From NCBI GenBank assembly GCA_015486655.1, contig WFRF01000096.1, forward strand, positions 1 to 8,116: a stretch of 8,116 bases of DNA, written 5' to 3'. Origin of the DNA: Caldifarciminota bacterium (GTDB taxonomy: Bacteria > Hydrothermota > 32-111 > QNBC01). Below are positions 1-6,997 of the stretch, in pieces. Position numbers and translations under genes: made by a program. The first letter of the stretch is position 1, and each line of letters opens with the position of its first letter. Under the pieces are notes generated by a model, which made no database searches, was not told the DNA's origin, and was given only the letters and a program-made list of their open reading frames with translations.

Positions 1-2
1 AT

Positions 3-701
3 GCAGCCGAACTTAAACTTACAATCAAATCACTTTGTAATGCTAATTTAGTTGACATTACGCATGAGTTAAATAAATTTGATATTGATGAAGCGAGATT
101 TGTCATGTTGCAGGCTGAGAGAATTATGCCGGAACGCTCAATAGTAATTGCTGTTGTGGACCCTGGAGTGGGGAGCGAAAGGGATTGTCTTTTGCTGAAA
201 AAGGGGAATCGTTTCTTTGTCGGTTCGGATAACGGGATATTTGATTATATCATTGACGATAAGACGGAATGTTATACTATTAAATCGGACAGGTTCGGTT
301 CCGTTTCGAAAACCTTTCATGGAAGGGATATATTTGCCCCTATAGCCGCAAAAATTGCCAATGATGAAAAGATTGACGAATATGTTTTAAAGAAAGAATA
401 CAAATTGAGAGCACCATTTAATCCCGAATCAAGAAACGGTTCTATAAAAGGGAAAATTGTCTATATTGATTCTTTTGGCAATGCTATAACTAATATCGAT
501 AGGAGCTTTCAAGAGAGTATAGAAGAAGGTGTTATTTTGTTCAGAGGAGAAAAAATCGGACTTGTGAACTCTTACAGTGGACAAGAGGGTTTATTTGCCA
601 TATATGATAGTGCGGGATATCTTGAAATAAGCAGCTACAGAGGGGAACAAAAAACAGATTTTAATATCGGTGAACCGGTAGAAATAAGGAGGAGCTTGTG
701 A
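3..701 (+). CDS. S-adenosylmethionine hydroxide adenosyltransferase (DUF62 family), 5' end missing
   Basis: The frame is open from the window edge to the TGA at 699-701, giving 232 residues. The family is about 255-270 residues, so roughly 25 N-terminal residues lie upstream. Family members use water or hydroxide to split S-adenosylmethionine into adenosine and methionine, and are related to fluorinase and chlorinase. Seen in the sequence: DITHE (window residues 18-22), VDPGVGSER (52-60), a GSDNG loop, FHGRDIFAP starting near residue 105, and a C-terminal domain opening with IDSFGNAITNI. The Asp-Arg-His triad described for this family maps to D53, R60 and H106. Nothing points to a halogenase, but the truncated N-terminus carries residues that would help decide. 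The first ATG in the visible frame is at 105, but the conserved DITHE lies upstream of it, so the true start is outside the window. The 3' end overlaps the Hsp20 gene by 4 nt. The physiological role of the family is poorly understood. Confidence 0.9.
   Translation, partial: AAELKLTIKSLCNANLVDITHELNKFDIDEARFVMLQAERIMPERSIVIAVVDPGVGSERDCLLLKKGNRFFVGSDNGIFDYIIDDKTECYTIKSDRFGSVSKTFHGRDIFAPIAAKIANDEKIDEYVLKKEYKLRAPFNPESRNGSIKGKIVYIDSFGNAITNIDRSFQESIEEGVILFRGEKIGLVNSYSGQEGLFAIYDSAGYLEISSYRGEQKTDFNIGEPVEIRRSL
686..693 (+). promoter_or_regulatory. Strong Shine-Dalgarno site for the GTG-started Hsp20 gene
   Basis: AAGGAGGA lies inside the last codons of the upstream gene, with the GGAGG core five bases before GTG at 698. 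It decides the start: no ATG stands at this position, and the GTG overlaps the upstream TGA as GTGA (698-701), a typical coupled junction. Confidence 0.75.
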
Positions 702-1093
702 AATATTTAAAGCATTATTCCTTCATTTTTTTCCCGAACTCGGAAGGCAACGAGTTGTCGGGTAAGGATTATGACTGGATTCCGAACATAGACATATTGA
801 CGGTTAAAGACGGTTCTTACATTGTTTTAGAGGTTGCAGGAATAAGGAAAGAAGATATTAAGGTGGAATTACAAAACAAATCGTTGATAATTACAGGTGT
901 AAGAAAGAGGTTTATTCCCGAAGAAGAGTGCGAATTTTACTCGATGGAGATTGCAGAGGGGATATTCAGAAGAATAATCAATGTGCCGTACACGATAGAT
1001 ATTGATAAAATAAAAGTCGAAATGAAAGACGGAATGCTTAAGATATTTGTCCCGAAAGCTACAGAGGTAAGAAAACAGATTGAAATTGATTAA
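698..1093 (+). CDS. Hsp20/alpha-crystallin small heat-shock protein
   Basis: This 131-residue protein is an ATP-independent holdase that binds unfolding cytoplasmic proteins and keeps them from aggregating until other chaperones or proteases act. The alpha-crystallin domain spans about residues 27-120. It begins with WIPNIDI, continues through the beta-strand segment VLEVAGIRKEDIKVEL, and ends with the hallmark KDGMLKIFVPK (G112, L114). The C-terminal tail contains I128-E-I130, which fits the I-x-I/V motif that docks into neighbouring subunits during oligomer assembly. The N-terminal arm is short, about 26 residues, and aromatic-rich (FIFF at 9-12). The start is GTG, supported by a strong Shine-Dalgarno site and the 4-nt overlap with the preceding gene. 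lon follows after 12 nt, so chaperone and protease are probably made from one message. No CIRCE-type heat-shock operator is visible nearby. Confidence 0.93.
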   Translation: MKYLKHYSFIFFPNSEGNELSGKDYDWIPNIDILTVKDGSYIVLEVAGIRKEDIKVELQNKSLIITGVRKRFIPEEECEFYSMEIAEGIFRRIINVPYTIDIDKIKVEMKDGMLKIFVPKATEVRKQIEID

Positions 1094-1096
1094 TCT

Positions 1097-1101
1097 GGAG
1101 G
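1097..1101 (+). promoter_or_regulatory. Shine-Dalgarno site of lon
   Basis: GGAGG sits in the 12-nt gap after the Hsp20 stop, with four bases between it and ATG at 1106. It supports this start for Lon; the N-terminal domain follows directly. Confidence 0.75.
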
Positions 1102-1105
1102 AATC

Positions 1106-3454
1106 ATGACAGGAGAAAAGGAACTAATTAATAAAATCCCGGAAAAACTACCGATCATTGCCATAAGAAATTTTGTTGTTTACCCCTATCTTCTTCTTCC
1201 AATCAGCGTTACCGAACAGAGAGATATAGACGTAATTAACCTGTCTCTGAAAGGAGATAAAATGTTAGCGGTTTTTACCGTTAAAGAAAATGCCGGAGAA
1301 AAAGTCGACTACAGAAGAGATATATACGAAGTCGGAACAGTCGTTACAATTGCCAAAATGGTTAGAATGCCCGATGATTCCATGAAAGTACTGCTTCAGG
1401 GGGTTAAGAGGATCAGATTAAAAGATATTGAAAAAGGTGATACATATGCTAATATCGAGGTGCTTGAAAATGAAATCGAACATTCTGAAGAAGTGGAAGC
1501 TCTTAAAAGAAATGTGACATCTCTTTTTATTCAAATAGTAAAACTTGCCAGCTATATACCGGACGACATAGGTTTGGTAATCGAAAGTATCGAAGATCCT
1601 TCGAGATTATGTGATTTCATAGCTTCAAACATCAATTTAAAAATCGAAGATAAAATAGCCATATTAAAAGAGACAAATGTTAAAACAAGGTTAAAAATAT
1701 TGATGGATTTTCTGCAAAAAGAACTTAATATTTTAAAGTTGGGGGAAAAGTTAAGGTCCGAAGTTTCGTCGGAACTTACCAAGGAGCAAAGAGAGTTTTA
1801 TTTGAGAGAGCAATTAAAAGCCATCCAAAAGGAACTCGGTGAAAAAGATGAAAAGACACTGGAGATAGAGGAACTCAGAAAAAAGGTAAAAAAGAAAAAA
1901 ATGCCCGAAGAGGCAAGAGAACGAGCTTTGAAGGAAATTGACAAGCTGGAAAAGATTCCTCTACAGGCAGCGGATTACTATGTAACGGTAAACTATATTG
2001 ATTGGTTGTTGGAACTGCCATGGACTGAAGAAACCAAGGACAATATCAATATAAAAAAGGCTGCCGAAATTCTGGATGAAGACCATTATGATCTGGAAAA
2101 AATAAAAGATCGAATACTTGAATTTCTCGCCGTGAGAAAGTTAAAGAACAGTACCATGGGGACAATTCTTTGTTTTGTAGGCCCTCCGGGAGTGGGCAAG
2201 ACTTCCCTGGGAAGAAGCATTGCAAGGGCATTAAACAGGAAATTTATCAGATTAGCCCTGGGAGGTGTGAGAGATGAGGCTGAGATAAGAGGACACAGAC
2301 GAACATATGTGGGTGCTCTCCCGGGAAGAATAATTCAAGAGATGAAGCGTGTGAAAACACGCAATCCGGTTTTTATGATAGATGAAATAGATAAAATAGG
2401 AATGGATTTCCGTGGAGATCCAACATCGGCTCTTTTAGAAGTTCTTGATCCTGAACAGAACAACAGTTTTGTTGATCATTTTATAGAAATTCCTTTTGAT
2501 CTTTCACATGTATTCTTTATCACGACGGCAAATGTAATAGAAACAATCCCGGCTCCTCTGAGGGATAGAATGGAAATCATAAGATTGGCAGGATATACGG
2601 TTGATGAAAAGATACATATTGCAAAAAAGTATCTTATTCCGAGGCAAATAGAGGCAAACGGGATGGCAAAGAGAAAATTGCATTTTACCGATTCGGCAAT
2701 AAGACTGATAGTTGAATCATATACCAGAGAAGCCGGTGTGCGAACCCTTGAAAGAACCATAGGAGGTGTGATTAGAAAAATAGCAAAAGACATTACAATG
2801 GGGAAAAGGGCTGCAAGGACAATTACTGAGAGAATTGTTGAGAAATACATGGGTAAACCCATCTTTACTCCGGTACTTGCAAAGAAAAAACCCGTTCCGG
2901 GGGTTGTAACGGGAATGGCATGGACACCGGTAGGTGGTGAGATACTTTTTATAGAGGTTACAAAGATGTTGGGGAATGGTCAGTTTATTCTAACCGGCCA
3001 ACTTGGAGATGTTATGAAAGAATCTTGTCAGATAGCACTTTCTTATGTAAGGGCAAATGCCGACAAATTCGGAATTGATAAAAATTTTCATAAAAACAGC
3101 GATATTCACATTCATGTCCCGGAAGGTGCCGTACCGAAAGACGGTCCCTCGGCAGGAGTTGCCATAGTCACATCCATAATTTCTTTACTTACAGGTATAC
3201 CGGCAAGACCCGATATTTCCATGACCGGGGAGATAACGTTAAAAGGGGAAGTTCTTCCTATAGGCGGAGTGAAGGAAAAGGTGCTTGGAGCCAATCGCGC
3301 AGGTATAAAAGAGATAATTTTACCGAAGGAAAATGAAAAAGATATTGATGATGTCCCCGAGGCCGTCAGAAAGGAAACCAAGTTTCATTTTGTAACGAAT
3401 GTGAATGAAGTTGTAGAAAAGGTTTTGGTTAAGAAGATAAGGAGGAAAAAATGA
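1106..3454 (+). CDS. lon: ATP-dependent Lon protease (LonA type)
   Basis: This 782-residue protein has the normal LonA length and degrades misfolded and selected regulatory proteins in the cytoplasm as a ring-shaped hexamer. Domains in order: N-terminal substrate-binding domain (about 14-205); a helical, highly charged coiled-coil-like segment (about 210-285); AAA+ module (about 310-580); serine-lysine protease domain (about 590-775). Visible key residues: Walker A GPPGVGKT (359-366), Walker B FMIDEID (423-429, D426 and E427), sensor-1 N476, arginine-finger candidates R486/R488 in LRDRME, and sensor-2 R546 in REAGVRTLER. The catalytic serine is S682 in PKDGPSAG, and the catalytic lysine is K725 in GGVKEK, matching the 43-residue spacing of the E. 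coli S679/K722 dyad. All catalytic elements are intact. The tail is very basic (KKIRRKK). The stop overlaps the next start as ATGA. LonB is ruled out: there is no membrane segment between the Walker motifs, and the large N-terminal domain is present. Confidence 0.98.
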   Translation: MTGEKELINKIPEKLPIIAIRNFVVYPYLLLPISVTEQRDIDVINLSLKGDKMLAVFTVKENAGEKVDYRRDIYEVGTVVTIAKMVRMPDDSMKVLLQGVKRIRLKDIEKGDTYANIEVLENEIEHSEEVEALKRNVTSLFIQIVKLASYIPDDIGLVIESIEDPSRLCDFIASNINLKIEDKIAILKETNVKTRLKILMDFLQKELNILKLGEKLRSEVSSELTKEQREFYLREQLKAIQKELGEKDEKTLEIEELRKKVKKKKMPEEARERALKEIDKLEKIPLQAADYYVTVNYIDWLLELPWTEETKDNINIKKAAEILDEDHYDLEKIKDRILEFLAVRKLKNSTMGTILCFVGPPGVGKTSLGRSIARALNRKFIRLALGGVRDEAEIRGHRRTYVGALPGRIIQEMKRVKTRNPVFMIDEIDKIGMDFRGDPTSALLEVLDPEQNNSFVDHFIEIPFDLSHVFFITTANVIETIPAPLRDRMEIIRLAGYTVDEKIHIAKKYLIPRQIEANGMAKRKLHFTDSAIRLIVESYTREAGVRTLERTIGGVIRKIAKDITMGKRAARTITERIVEKYMGKPIFTPVLAKKKPVPGVVTGMAWTPVGGEILFIEVTKMLGNGQFILTGQLGDVMKESCQIALSYVRANADKFGIDKNFHKNSDIHIHVPEGAVPKDGPSAGVAIVTSIISLLTGIPARPDISMTGEITLKGEVLPIGGVKEKVLGANRAGIKEIILPKENEKDIDDVPEAVRKETKFHFVTNVNEVVEKVLVKKIRRKK
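2347..2362 (+). other. Perfect 6-bp hairpin with GAAA tetraloop inside lon
   Basis: GCGTGT (2347-2352) and ACACGC (2357-2362) are exact reverse complements around a GAAA loop of the stable GNRA class. The element encodes K417-flanking residues between Walker A and Walker B of Lon. Two of its codons are CGT and CGC arginines, less common here than AGA/AGG. There is no U-run after it, so it is not a terminator. A function is unproven and it may be chance. Confidence 0.35.
3441..3445 (+). promoter_or_regulatory. Shine-Dalgarno site of the LolA-like gene
   Basis: GGAGG, followed by five adenines, precedes ATG at 3451. It lies within the final codons of lon, so translation of this gene can be both coupled to lon and independently initiated. 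Confidence 0.7.
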
Positions 3455-4107
3455 AAAAAGCACTGATTGCATCTTTAATATTTATGTCGGTAACCATTGC
3501 ACTGAATGCATCCGGTAACAAACCGACATTGAAGGACTCCGTGATTAATAGATTTTTTTCTGCAGTAGACAGTATAAGGGATTATACCGTGCTTAACGAT
3601 GTTAAAACATATGCAGGGAAAAAGGTCCAAAAGAGGGAATTAAAAATATTTTACAAGGATAAAGGGCATGTAAGGATAGATGTCATAAGTGGAGATGAGA
3701 AAGGCGGTGTTGCAATTTACGACCCTAAAACCGACAAGGTCAGAGGACGTAGGGGTGGTTTTTTAAAAGGCGTAAAATTGACATTAAGTAAATATAGCAA
3801 GTTGGCAACGGATATCAGGGGAATAAGGACGGATCAGGCAACATTCAAGTTTTTTAAAGAGCAGCTGTATAAGTTGAAAGATAAGCCCATGACTTTGGAT
3901 ACTTTGAGTAACGGTAAAATTTCCATTAGAGTGGCATTACCCGAGAGTCTAAGCGTGGGGAAAGCCGACGGATGGAAATTGTATTTAGGCAAGAACGGAT
4001 TACCGTATAGGATAGAGTATTTCCACGGAGACTCATTGGTTCAGGAAAGCGTTTTTAAAGATCTGAAAATCAATATGGGAATGGAAGATTCCATATTTAA
4101 AATGTAG
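3451..4107 (+). CDS. Secreted LolA/DUF1571-like protein
   Basis: This 218-residue protein begins with a Sec-type signal peptide: charged MKK, a hydrophobic core to about residue 18, and a likely cleavage after A20 (LNA-SG). There is no lipobox cysteine, so the mature protein should be a soluble periplasmic protein. The mature part reads like the half-barrel fold of LolA and related families (DUF1571, RseB-like): many alternating strands, a central VAIYDPKTDKVRG segment (87-99), and a C-terminal segment GWKLYLGKNGLPYRIEYF (174-191) ending in a FKDLKIN strand (202-208). That pattern is typical of these lipid- or lipoprotein-binding proteins. The assignment comes from pattern recognition only; similarity to true LolA is weak, and a DUF1571-type protein of unknown function fits as well. 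No LolB or LolCDE partner is in the window. It overlaps lon by 4 nt and precedes dapA by 9 nt, which suggests an envelope-related role. Confidence 0.6.
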   Translation: MKKALIASLIFMSVTIALNASGNKPTLKDSVINRFFSAVDSIRDYTVLNDVKTYAGKKVQKRELKIFYKDKGHVRIDVISGDEKGGVAIYDPKTDKVRGRRGGFLKGVKLTLSKYSKLATDIRGIRTDQATFKFFKEQLYKLKDKPMTLDTLSNGKISIRVALPESLSVGKADGWKLYLGKNGLPYRIEYFHGDSLVQESVFKDLKINMGMEDSIFKM

Positions 4108-4110
4108 AGG
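4106..4110 (+). promoter_or_regulatory. Shine-Dalgarno site of dapA overlapping the upstream stop codon
   Basis: AGAGG shares its first two bases with the TAG stop of the LolA-like gene and stands six bases before ATG at 4117. It is weaker than the GGAGG sites upstream but well placed, and supports the chosen dapA start. Confidence 0.5.
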
Positions 4111-4116
4111 CGAATT

Positions 4117-4998
4117 ATGAAATTATTCGGTTCTTGGGTAGCAATAATTACCCCATTTGATGATAGATACAATGTAGATTACAATACTTTGAAAAAACTC
4201 ATTGATTTTCAAATTGATAACGGTACGGACGGAATATTACTCTTAGGAACAACAGGGGAAGGACCCGCCATAAGCGAGGATGAGAAAATTAAAATCATGG
4301 AAGAGGGGATAAAGCATATAAACGGAAGAGTAAAAACCATGGTCGGTACCGGTACGAACAACACCCTAAAAACTATCAATATGACAAAAATAGCAGAGGA
4401 TAAGGGGGCGGATTTTGCTTTGGTAATCACTCCGTATTACAACAAACCAAATCAGGAAGGCTTGTTTCTTCATTTTTCAAAGGTCGCCGAGTCGACAAAT
4501 ATGGATATCGTTATTTATAATGTCCCCGGCCGAACCGGTGTGGCGATTAGCTCGGATACACTTGCAATGCTCACAACTTATAAAAACATTATCGGGGTGA
4601 AAGAGGCAAGCGGAAAGGTTGATAATGCAAGTGATATCATTAATAAAACAGAAGGTAAATTGGATATAATTTCGGGCGATGATACACTCACCCTACCATT
4701 AATGTCAATCGGCTGCACTGGAGTTATATCGGTAACGGCAAACATCGTACCCAAAGATGTTTCAAGTATGGTACACTATGCCCTTGAAGGAAAAACGGAT
4801 AAAGCAAGAGAACTGCACTATAAACTGTTTAACCTGTCAAAAGCCATGTTTCTTGAGACCAACCCCATTCCCGTTAAAACCGCATCCGGCTTGATGGGGC
4901 TGACTAACGGTAAATTAAGATTACCTTTGGGGCCGTTATCCGATAAAAGTACGGAAGCATTGAAAAAAGCGATGTCGGATTTTGGTATAATGATATGA
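4117..4998 (+). CDS. dapA: 4-hydroxy-tetrahydrodipicolinate synthase
   Basis: This enzyme condenses aspartate semialdehyde with pyruvate, the first committed step of DAP and lysine synthesis. At 293 residues it has the normal family length and aligns with E. coli DapA with an offset of one residue. The Schiff-base lysine is K162 in GVKEASG. Other active-site residues are T45 and T46 in GTTGE, Y108 in TPYYNKP, Y134 and R139 in YNVPGRTG. The (beta/alpha)8 barrel ends near ISVTANIVPKD, followed by the helical C-terminal part with NPIPVK. Lysine-site residues differ: E. coli H53, H56 and E84 correspond to E54, K57 and K85, which suggests weak or absent lysine inhibition, although N81 is kept. N-acetylneuraminate lyase and other superfamily members are less likely given the GTTGE motif and the adjoining dapB, lysC and asd. 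The stop overlaps dapB as ATGA. Confidence 0.96.
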   Translation: MKLFGSWVAIITPFDDRYNVDYNTLKKLIDFQIDNGTDGILLLGTTGEGPAISEDEKIKIMEEGIKHINGRVKTMVGTGTNNTLKTINMTKIAEDKGADFALVITPYYNKPNQEGLFLHFSKVAESTNMDIVIYNVPGRTGVAISSDTLAMLTTYKNIIGVKEASGKVDNASDIINKTEGKLDIISGDDTLTLPLMSIGCTGVISVTANIVPKDVSSMVHYALEGKTDKARELHYKLFNLSKAMFLETNPIPVKTASGLMGLTNGKLRLPLGPLSDKSTEALKKAMSDFGIMI

Positions 4999-5786
4999 TA
5001 CGAGTAGCATTATTCGGAGCATTGGGAAAAATGGGGCGAGAAATTGCCGAAGTTGCAGCCCAATCTGAAGAAATAGAAATTGTAAAGGTGATAGACAAAA
5101 ACGCAGATTACATAGGGCAAAATTACTCCGCCGTTACGGGAATAGGCGGTTACGACATGGTGTTGTCCGATGATACCGGAAACGGGTTGTTTGCGGACAT
5201 AGATTGCGCCGTTGAATTCAGTGAGCATGCTGCAACGGCAAAACATGTTGAAGCTGCCTGTGCATACGGGATTCCTTATGTGATAGGTACAACGGGTTTT
5301 AGTGATGAGGAGTTAAATGTGATTTACAAAACCGCTGACAATATGCCCGTATTTGTTTCTTCCAATATGAGCAAGGGAATTAATGTTATAAACATCCTTC
5401 TGGAACAAATGGTGAAGAATTTTAGGGGATATGACATAGAAATATGGGAAATGCATCACAGGGATAAGAGAGATGCTCCCAGCGGAACGGCAATGATGCT
5501 GGCGGAAACCATAAGGAATGTATCGACGGAGGATATGAATATTGTTCTCGGGAGAAAGGGAGTCGATTCAAAAAGAAAATACAATGAAATTTCCGTAAAT
5601 TCCATTAGAGGGGGTGATATTTTCGGTGAACATCACATTATGTTTGCGGGGATAGGTGAGAATATTGAGATTGTGCACAGAGCCACAAATCGTAAAGTTT
5701 TTGCTTTAGGTGCGCTGGAAGCGGTAAAATTTATAGTGGATAAGCACAAGGGACTATACACATTTAAGGATATTTTGAAGGTGTAA
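4995..5786 (+). CDS. dapB: 4-hydroxy-tetrahydrodipicolinate reductase
   Basis: This enzyme reduces the DapA product to tetrahydrodipicolinate with NAD(P)H. The 263 residues match the family length. The N-terminal Rossmann domain has GALGKMG (8-14); the acidic D34 followed by K35 at the end of the second strand suggests NADH is accepted, as in E. coli where an acidic residue holds the ribose. GTTGF (98-102) and SSNMSKG (122-128) are further cofactor and active-site segments. The family signature EMHHRDKRDAPSGTA (152-166) carries the catalytic pair H154 and K158 and the substrate-binding GT. The start ATG overlaps the dapA stop by 4 nt, and no Shine-Dalgarno sequence is visible in the preceding 17 bases. 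Translation is therefore probably coupled to dapA, which suits two consecutive pathway enzymes. Nothing looks truncated or altered. Confidence 0.97.
   Translation: MIRVALFGALGKMGREIAEVAAQSEEIEIVKVIDKNADYIGQNYSAVTGIGGYDMVLSDDTGNGLFADIDCAVEFSEHAATAKHVEAACAYGIPYVIGTTGFSDEELNVIYKTADNMPVFVSSNMSKGINVINILLEQMVKNFRGYDIEIWEMHHRDKRDAPSGTAMMLAETIRNVSTEDMNIVLGRKGVDSKRKYNEISVNSIRGGDIFGEHHIMFAGIGENIEIVHRATNRKVFALGALEAVKFIVDKHKGLYTFKDILKV
5778..5783 (+). promoter_or_regulatory. Shine-Dalgarno-like site of lysC
   Basis: AAGGTG lies in the last dapB codons with AAGG four bases before the ATG at 5786. The start shares one base with the dapB stop (TAATG), a classic termination-reinitiation junction. KYGG begins at residue 7, as expected for the family, supporting this start. 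Confidence 0.5.
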
Positions 5787-6997
5787 TGGGAATAGTAGTT
5801 CAGAAATACGGCGGGTCTCTTCTATCCAGTTTAAGCAGTATTGAGAATATTGCCGATGTCATTGTAAGACGAAAAAGGGAAGGCAATCAAGTAATAGTGG
5901 TCGTTTCAGCAATGGGGAACACAACAGACCATCTATATAAGCAAGCTTATAAAATAAACATGTCACCTCCCAAAAGAGAACTCGATATGCTCATAACCGC
6001 AGGAGAAAGAATATCAATGGCGATGCTTTCAATTGCCATTCAAAAGAGGGGGGAGGATGCCATTTCTTTCACGGGTTCTCAAGTCGGTGTTATAACGGAT
6101 AACAGACATACGAATGCTCATATATTGAATGTGCTCGGTGATCGTGTAAGAGAGGAACTCGGCAATGGGAAAATTGTAATAGCGGCAGGGTTTCAAGGCA
6201 TCAGTACCGAAAAAGAGGTAACAACTCTGGGAAGAGGCGGCTCCGACACATCTGCTGTTGCCATTGCGGCTTCGTTAAATGCAGATATTTGCGAGATGTA
6301 CAAAGATGTAAATGGAATATTTACGGTCCCCCCGAAATTTTCAAAGAATGCCAACTTAATTAAAGGTTTGAGTTATCCCGAAGCCATTGCTATGGCAAAA
6401 TACGGGGCGAATGTTATCCATTACAGGGCTTGCGAAATCGCTGCTAAATTTTCAATACCGATTAACATAAAGATGTTAAACTCTCAAAATGGAGGAACCT
6501 TGATAAATGATGAAGTAAATATCGAAAAAGGATTGGTAAAATCCGTTATTGTCAAAAATAACGTAGCATTTTTTAAATTCAAGGATAATGAAGATTTAGA
6601 AAGGAAGAATAGATTTCTTAATGCTCTAAAATCTTCGCCGGTAGAGCTTTTGCATCTTTCGGAAATCAGAAGAGGTAAAAATTTTGAAGAATATATTTTA
6701 CTGTCATATTACGATAAAAGGGATATCATAGATTTTGCAAAGCTGGTGGCAAACTCAACAAACAGTAAAGTAAGAATCAACGGTGTTAAAGCTGTGTCCT
6801 TGATTGGAGTGGGGATGATAAATAATACGGATATTATCAATGTAAGTTATGAAATAATGAAAGAAAACAATATGATGCCGCTCTATTGTTTTACAGGGGA
6901 TATGAATATTACCTTTGTATTTGGCAATGGTAATATTGAGAAAGCAGTCAAATCATTAGCGAGCAGGTTTAAGTTAGAATATGAGAAAAGGGATTAA
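5786..6997 (+). CDS. lysC: Aspartate kinase (monofunctional, two C-terminal ACT-like domains)
   Basis: This enzyme phosphorylates aspartate, the entry step to DAP, lysine, methionine and threonine. The 403 residues match lysine-type kinases of the Bacillus LysC class and leave no room for a fused homoserine dehydrogenase. The kinase domain (about 1-245) shows KYGGS (7-11), RELDMLITAGERIS (64-77), a TTLGRGGSDTSA run (146-157) and MYKDVNGIFT (171-180). ACT-like regions are about 258-330 and 335-400, the second recognisable from VSLIGVGM (337-344). Several family motifs are altered: the usual KFGGTSV reads KYGGSLL, YTADPR reads FTVPPK (179-184), and VLHPR reads VIHYR (210-214). The first ACT region is hard to recognise and lacks the common PG turn. 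The enzyme probably still works, since the core glycine and acidic motifs remain, but its effector response may be unusual. The gene overlaps dapB by 1 nt and asd by 17 nt. Confidence 0.94.
   Translation: MGIVVQKYGGSLLSSLSSIENIADVIVRRKREGNQVIVVVSAMGNTTDHLYKQAYKINMSPPKRELDMLITAGERISMAMLSIAIQKRGEDAISFTGSQVGVITDNRHTNAHILNVLGDRVREELGNGKIVIAAGFQGISTEKEVTTLGRGGSDTSAVAIAASLNADICEMYKDVNGIFTVPPKFSKNANLIKGLSYPEAIAMAKYGANVIHYRACEIAAKFSIPINIKMLNSQNGGTLINDEVNIEKGLVKSVIVKNNVAFFKFKDNEDLERKNRFLNALKSSPVELLHLSEIRRGKNFEEYILLSYYDKRDIIDFAKLVANSTNSKVRINGVKAVSLIGVGMINNTDIINVSYEIMKENNMMPLYCFTGDMNITFVFGNGNIEKAVKSLASRFKLEYEKRD

Noticed and set aside
3..701. Fluorinase or chlorinase identity for the first gene
   Set aside because: The Asp-Arg-His triad pattern of hydroxide adenosyltransferases is present, and halogenases are rare; the decisive N-terminal residues are outside the window.
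2476..2862. A 128-codon open frame on the minus strand inside lon
   Set aside because: It lies wholly opposite the AAA+ part of an intact lon, has no family motif or operon context, and is explained by the base composition of the opposite strand.
4344..4351. CGGTACCG palindrome within dapA
   Set aside because: It is an 8-base palindrome without a loop, in codons for a conserved Gly-Thr-rich segment; coding constraint explains it.
4983..4991. TGGTATAAT, a perfect extended -10 promoter match just before dapB
   Set aside because: Transcription would begin at about 4997-4998, past the dapB ATG at 4995. The nearest TTGAAA is 20 bp away, too far for a -35 box. Likely chance in A+T-rich coding sequence.
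6515..6550. Possible internal start giving a separate aspartokinase beta subunit, as in Bacillus LysC
   Set aside because: AAAGGA stands directly against a TTG with no spacing, and no well-placed ATG or GTG start follows; not supported.
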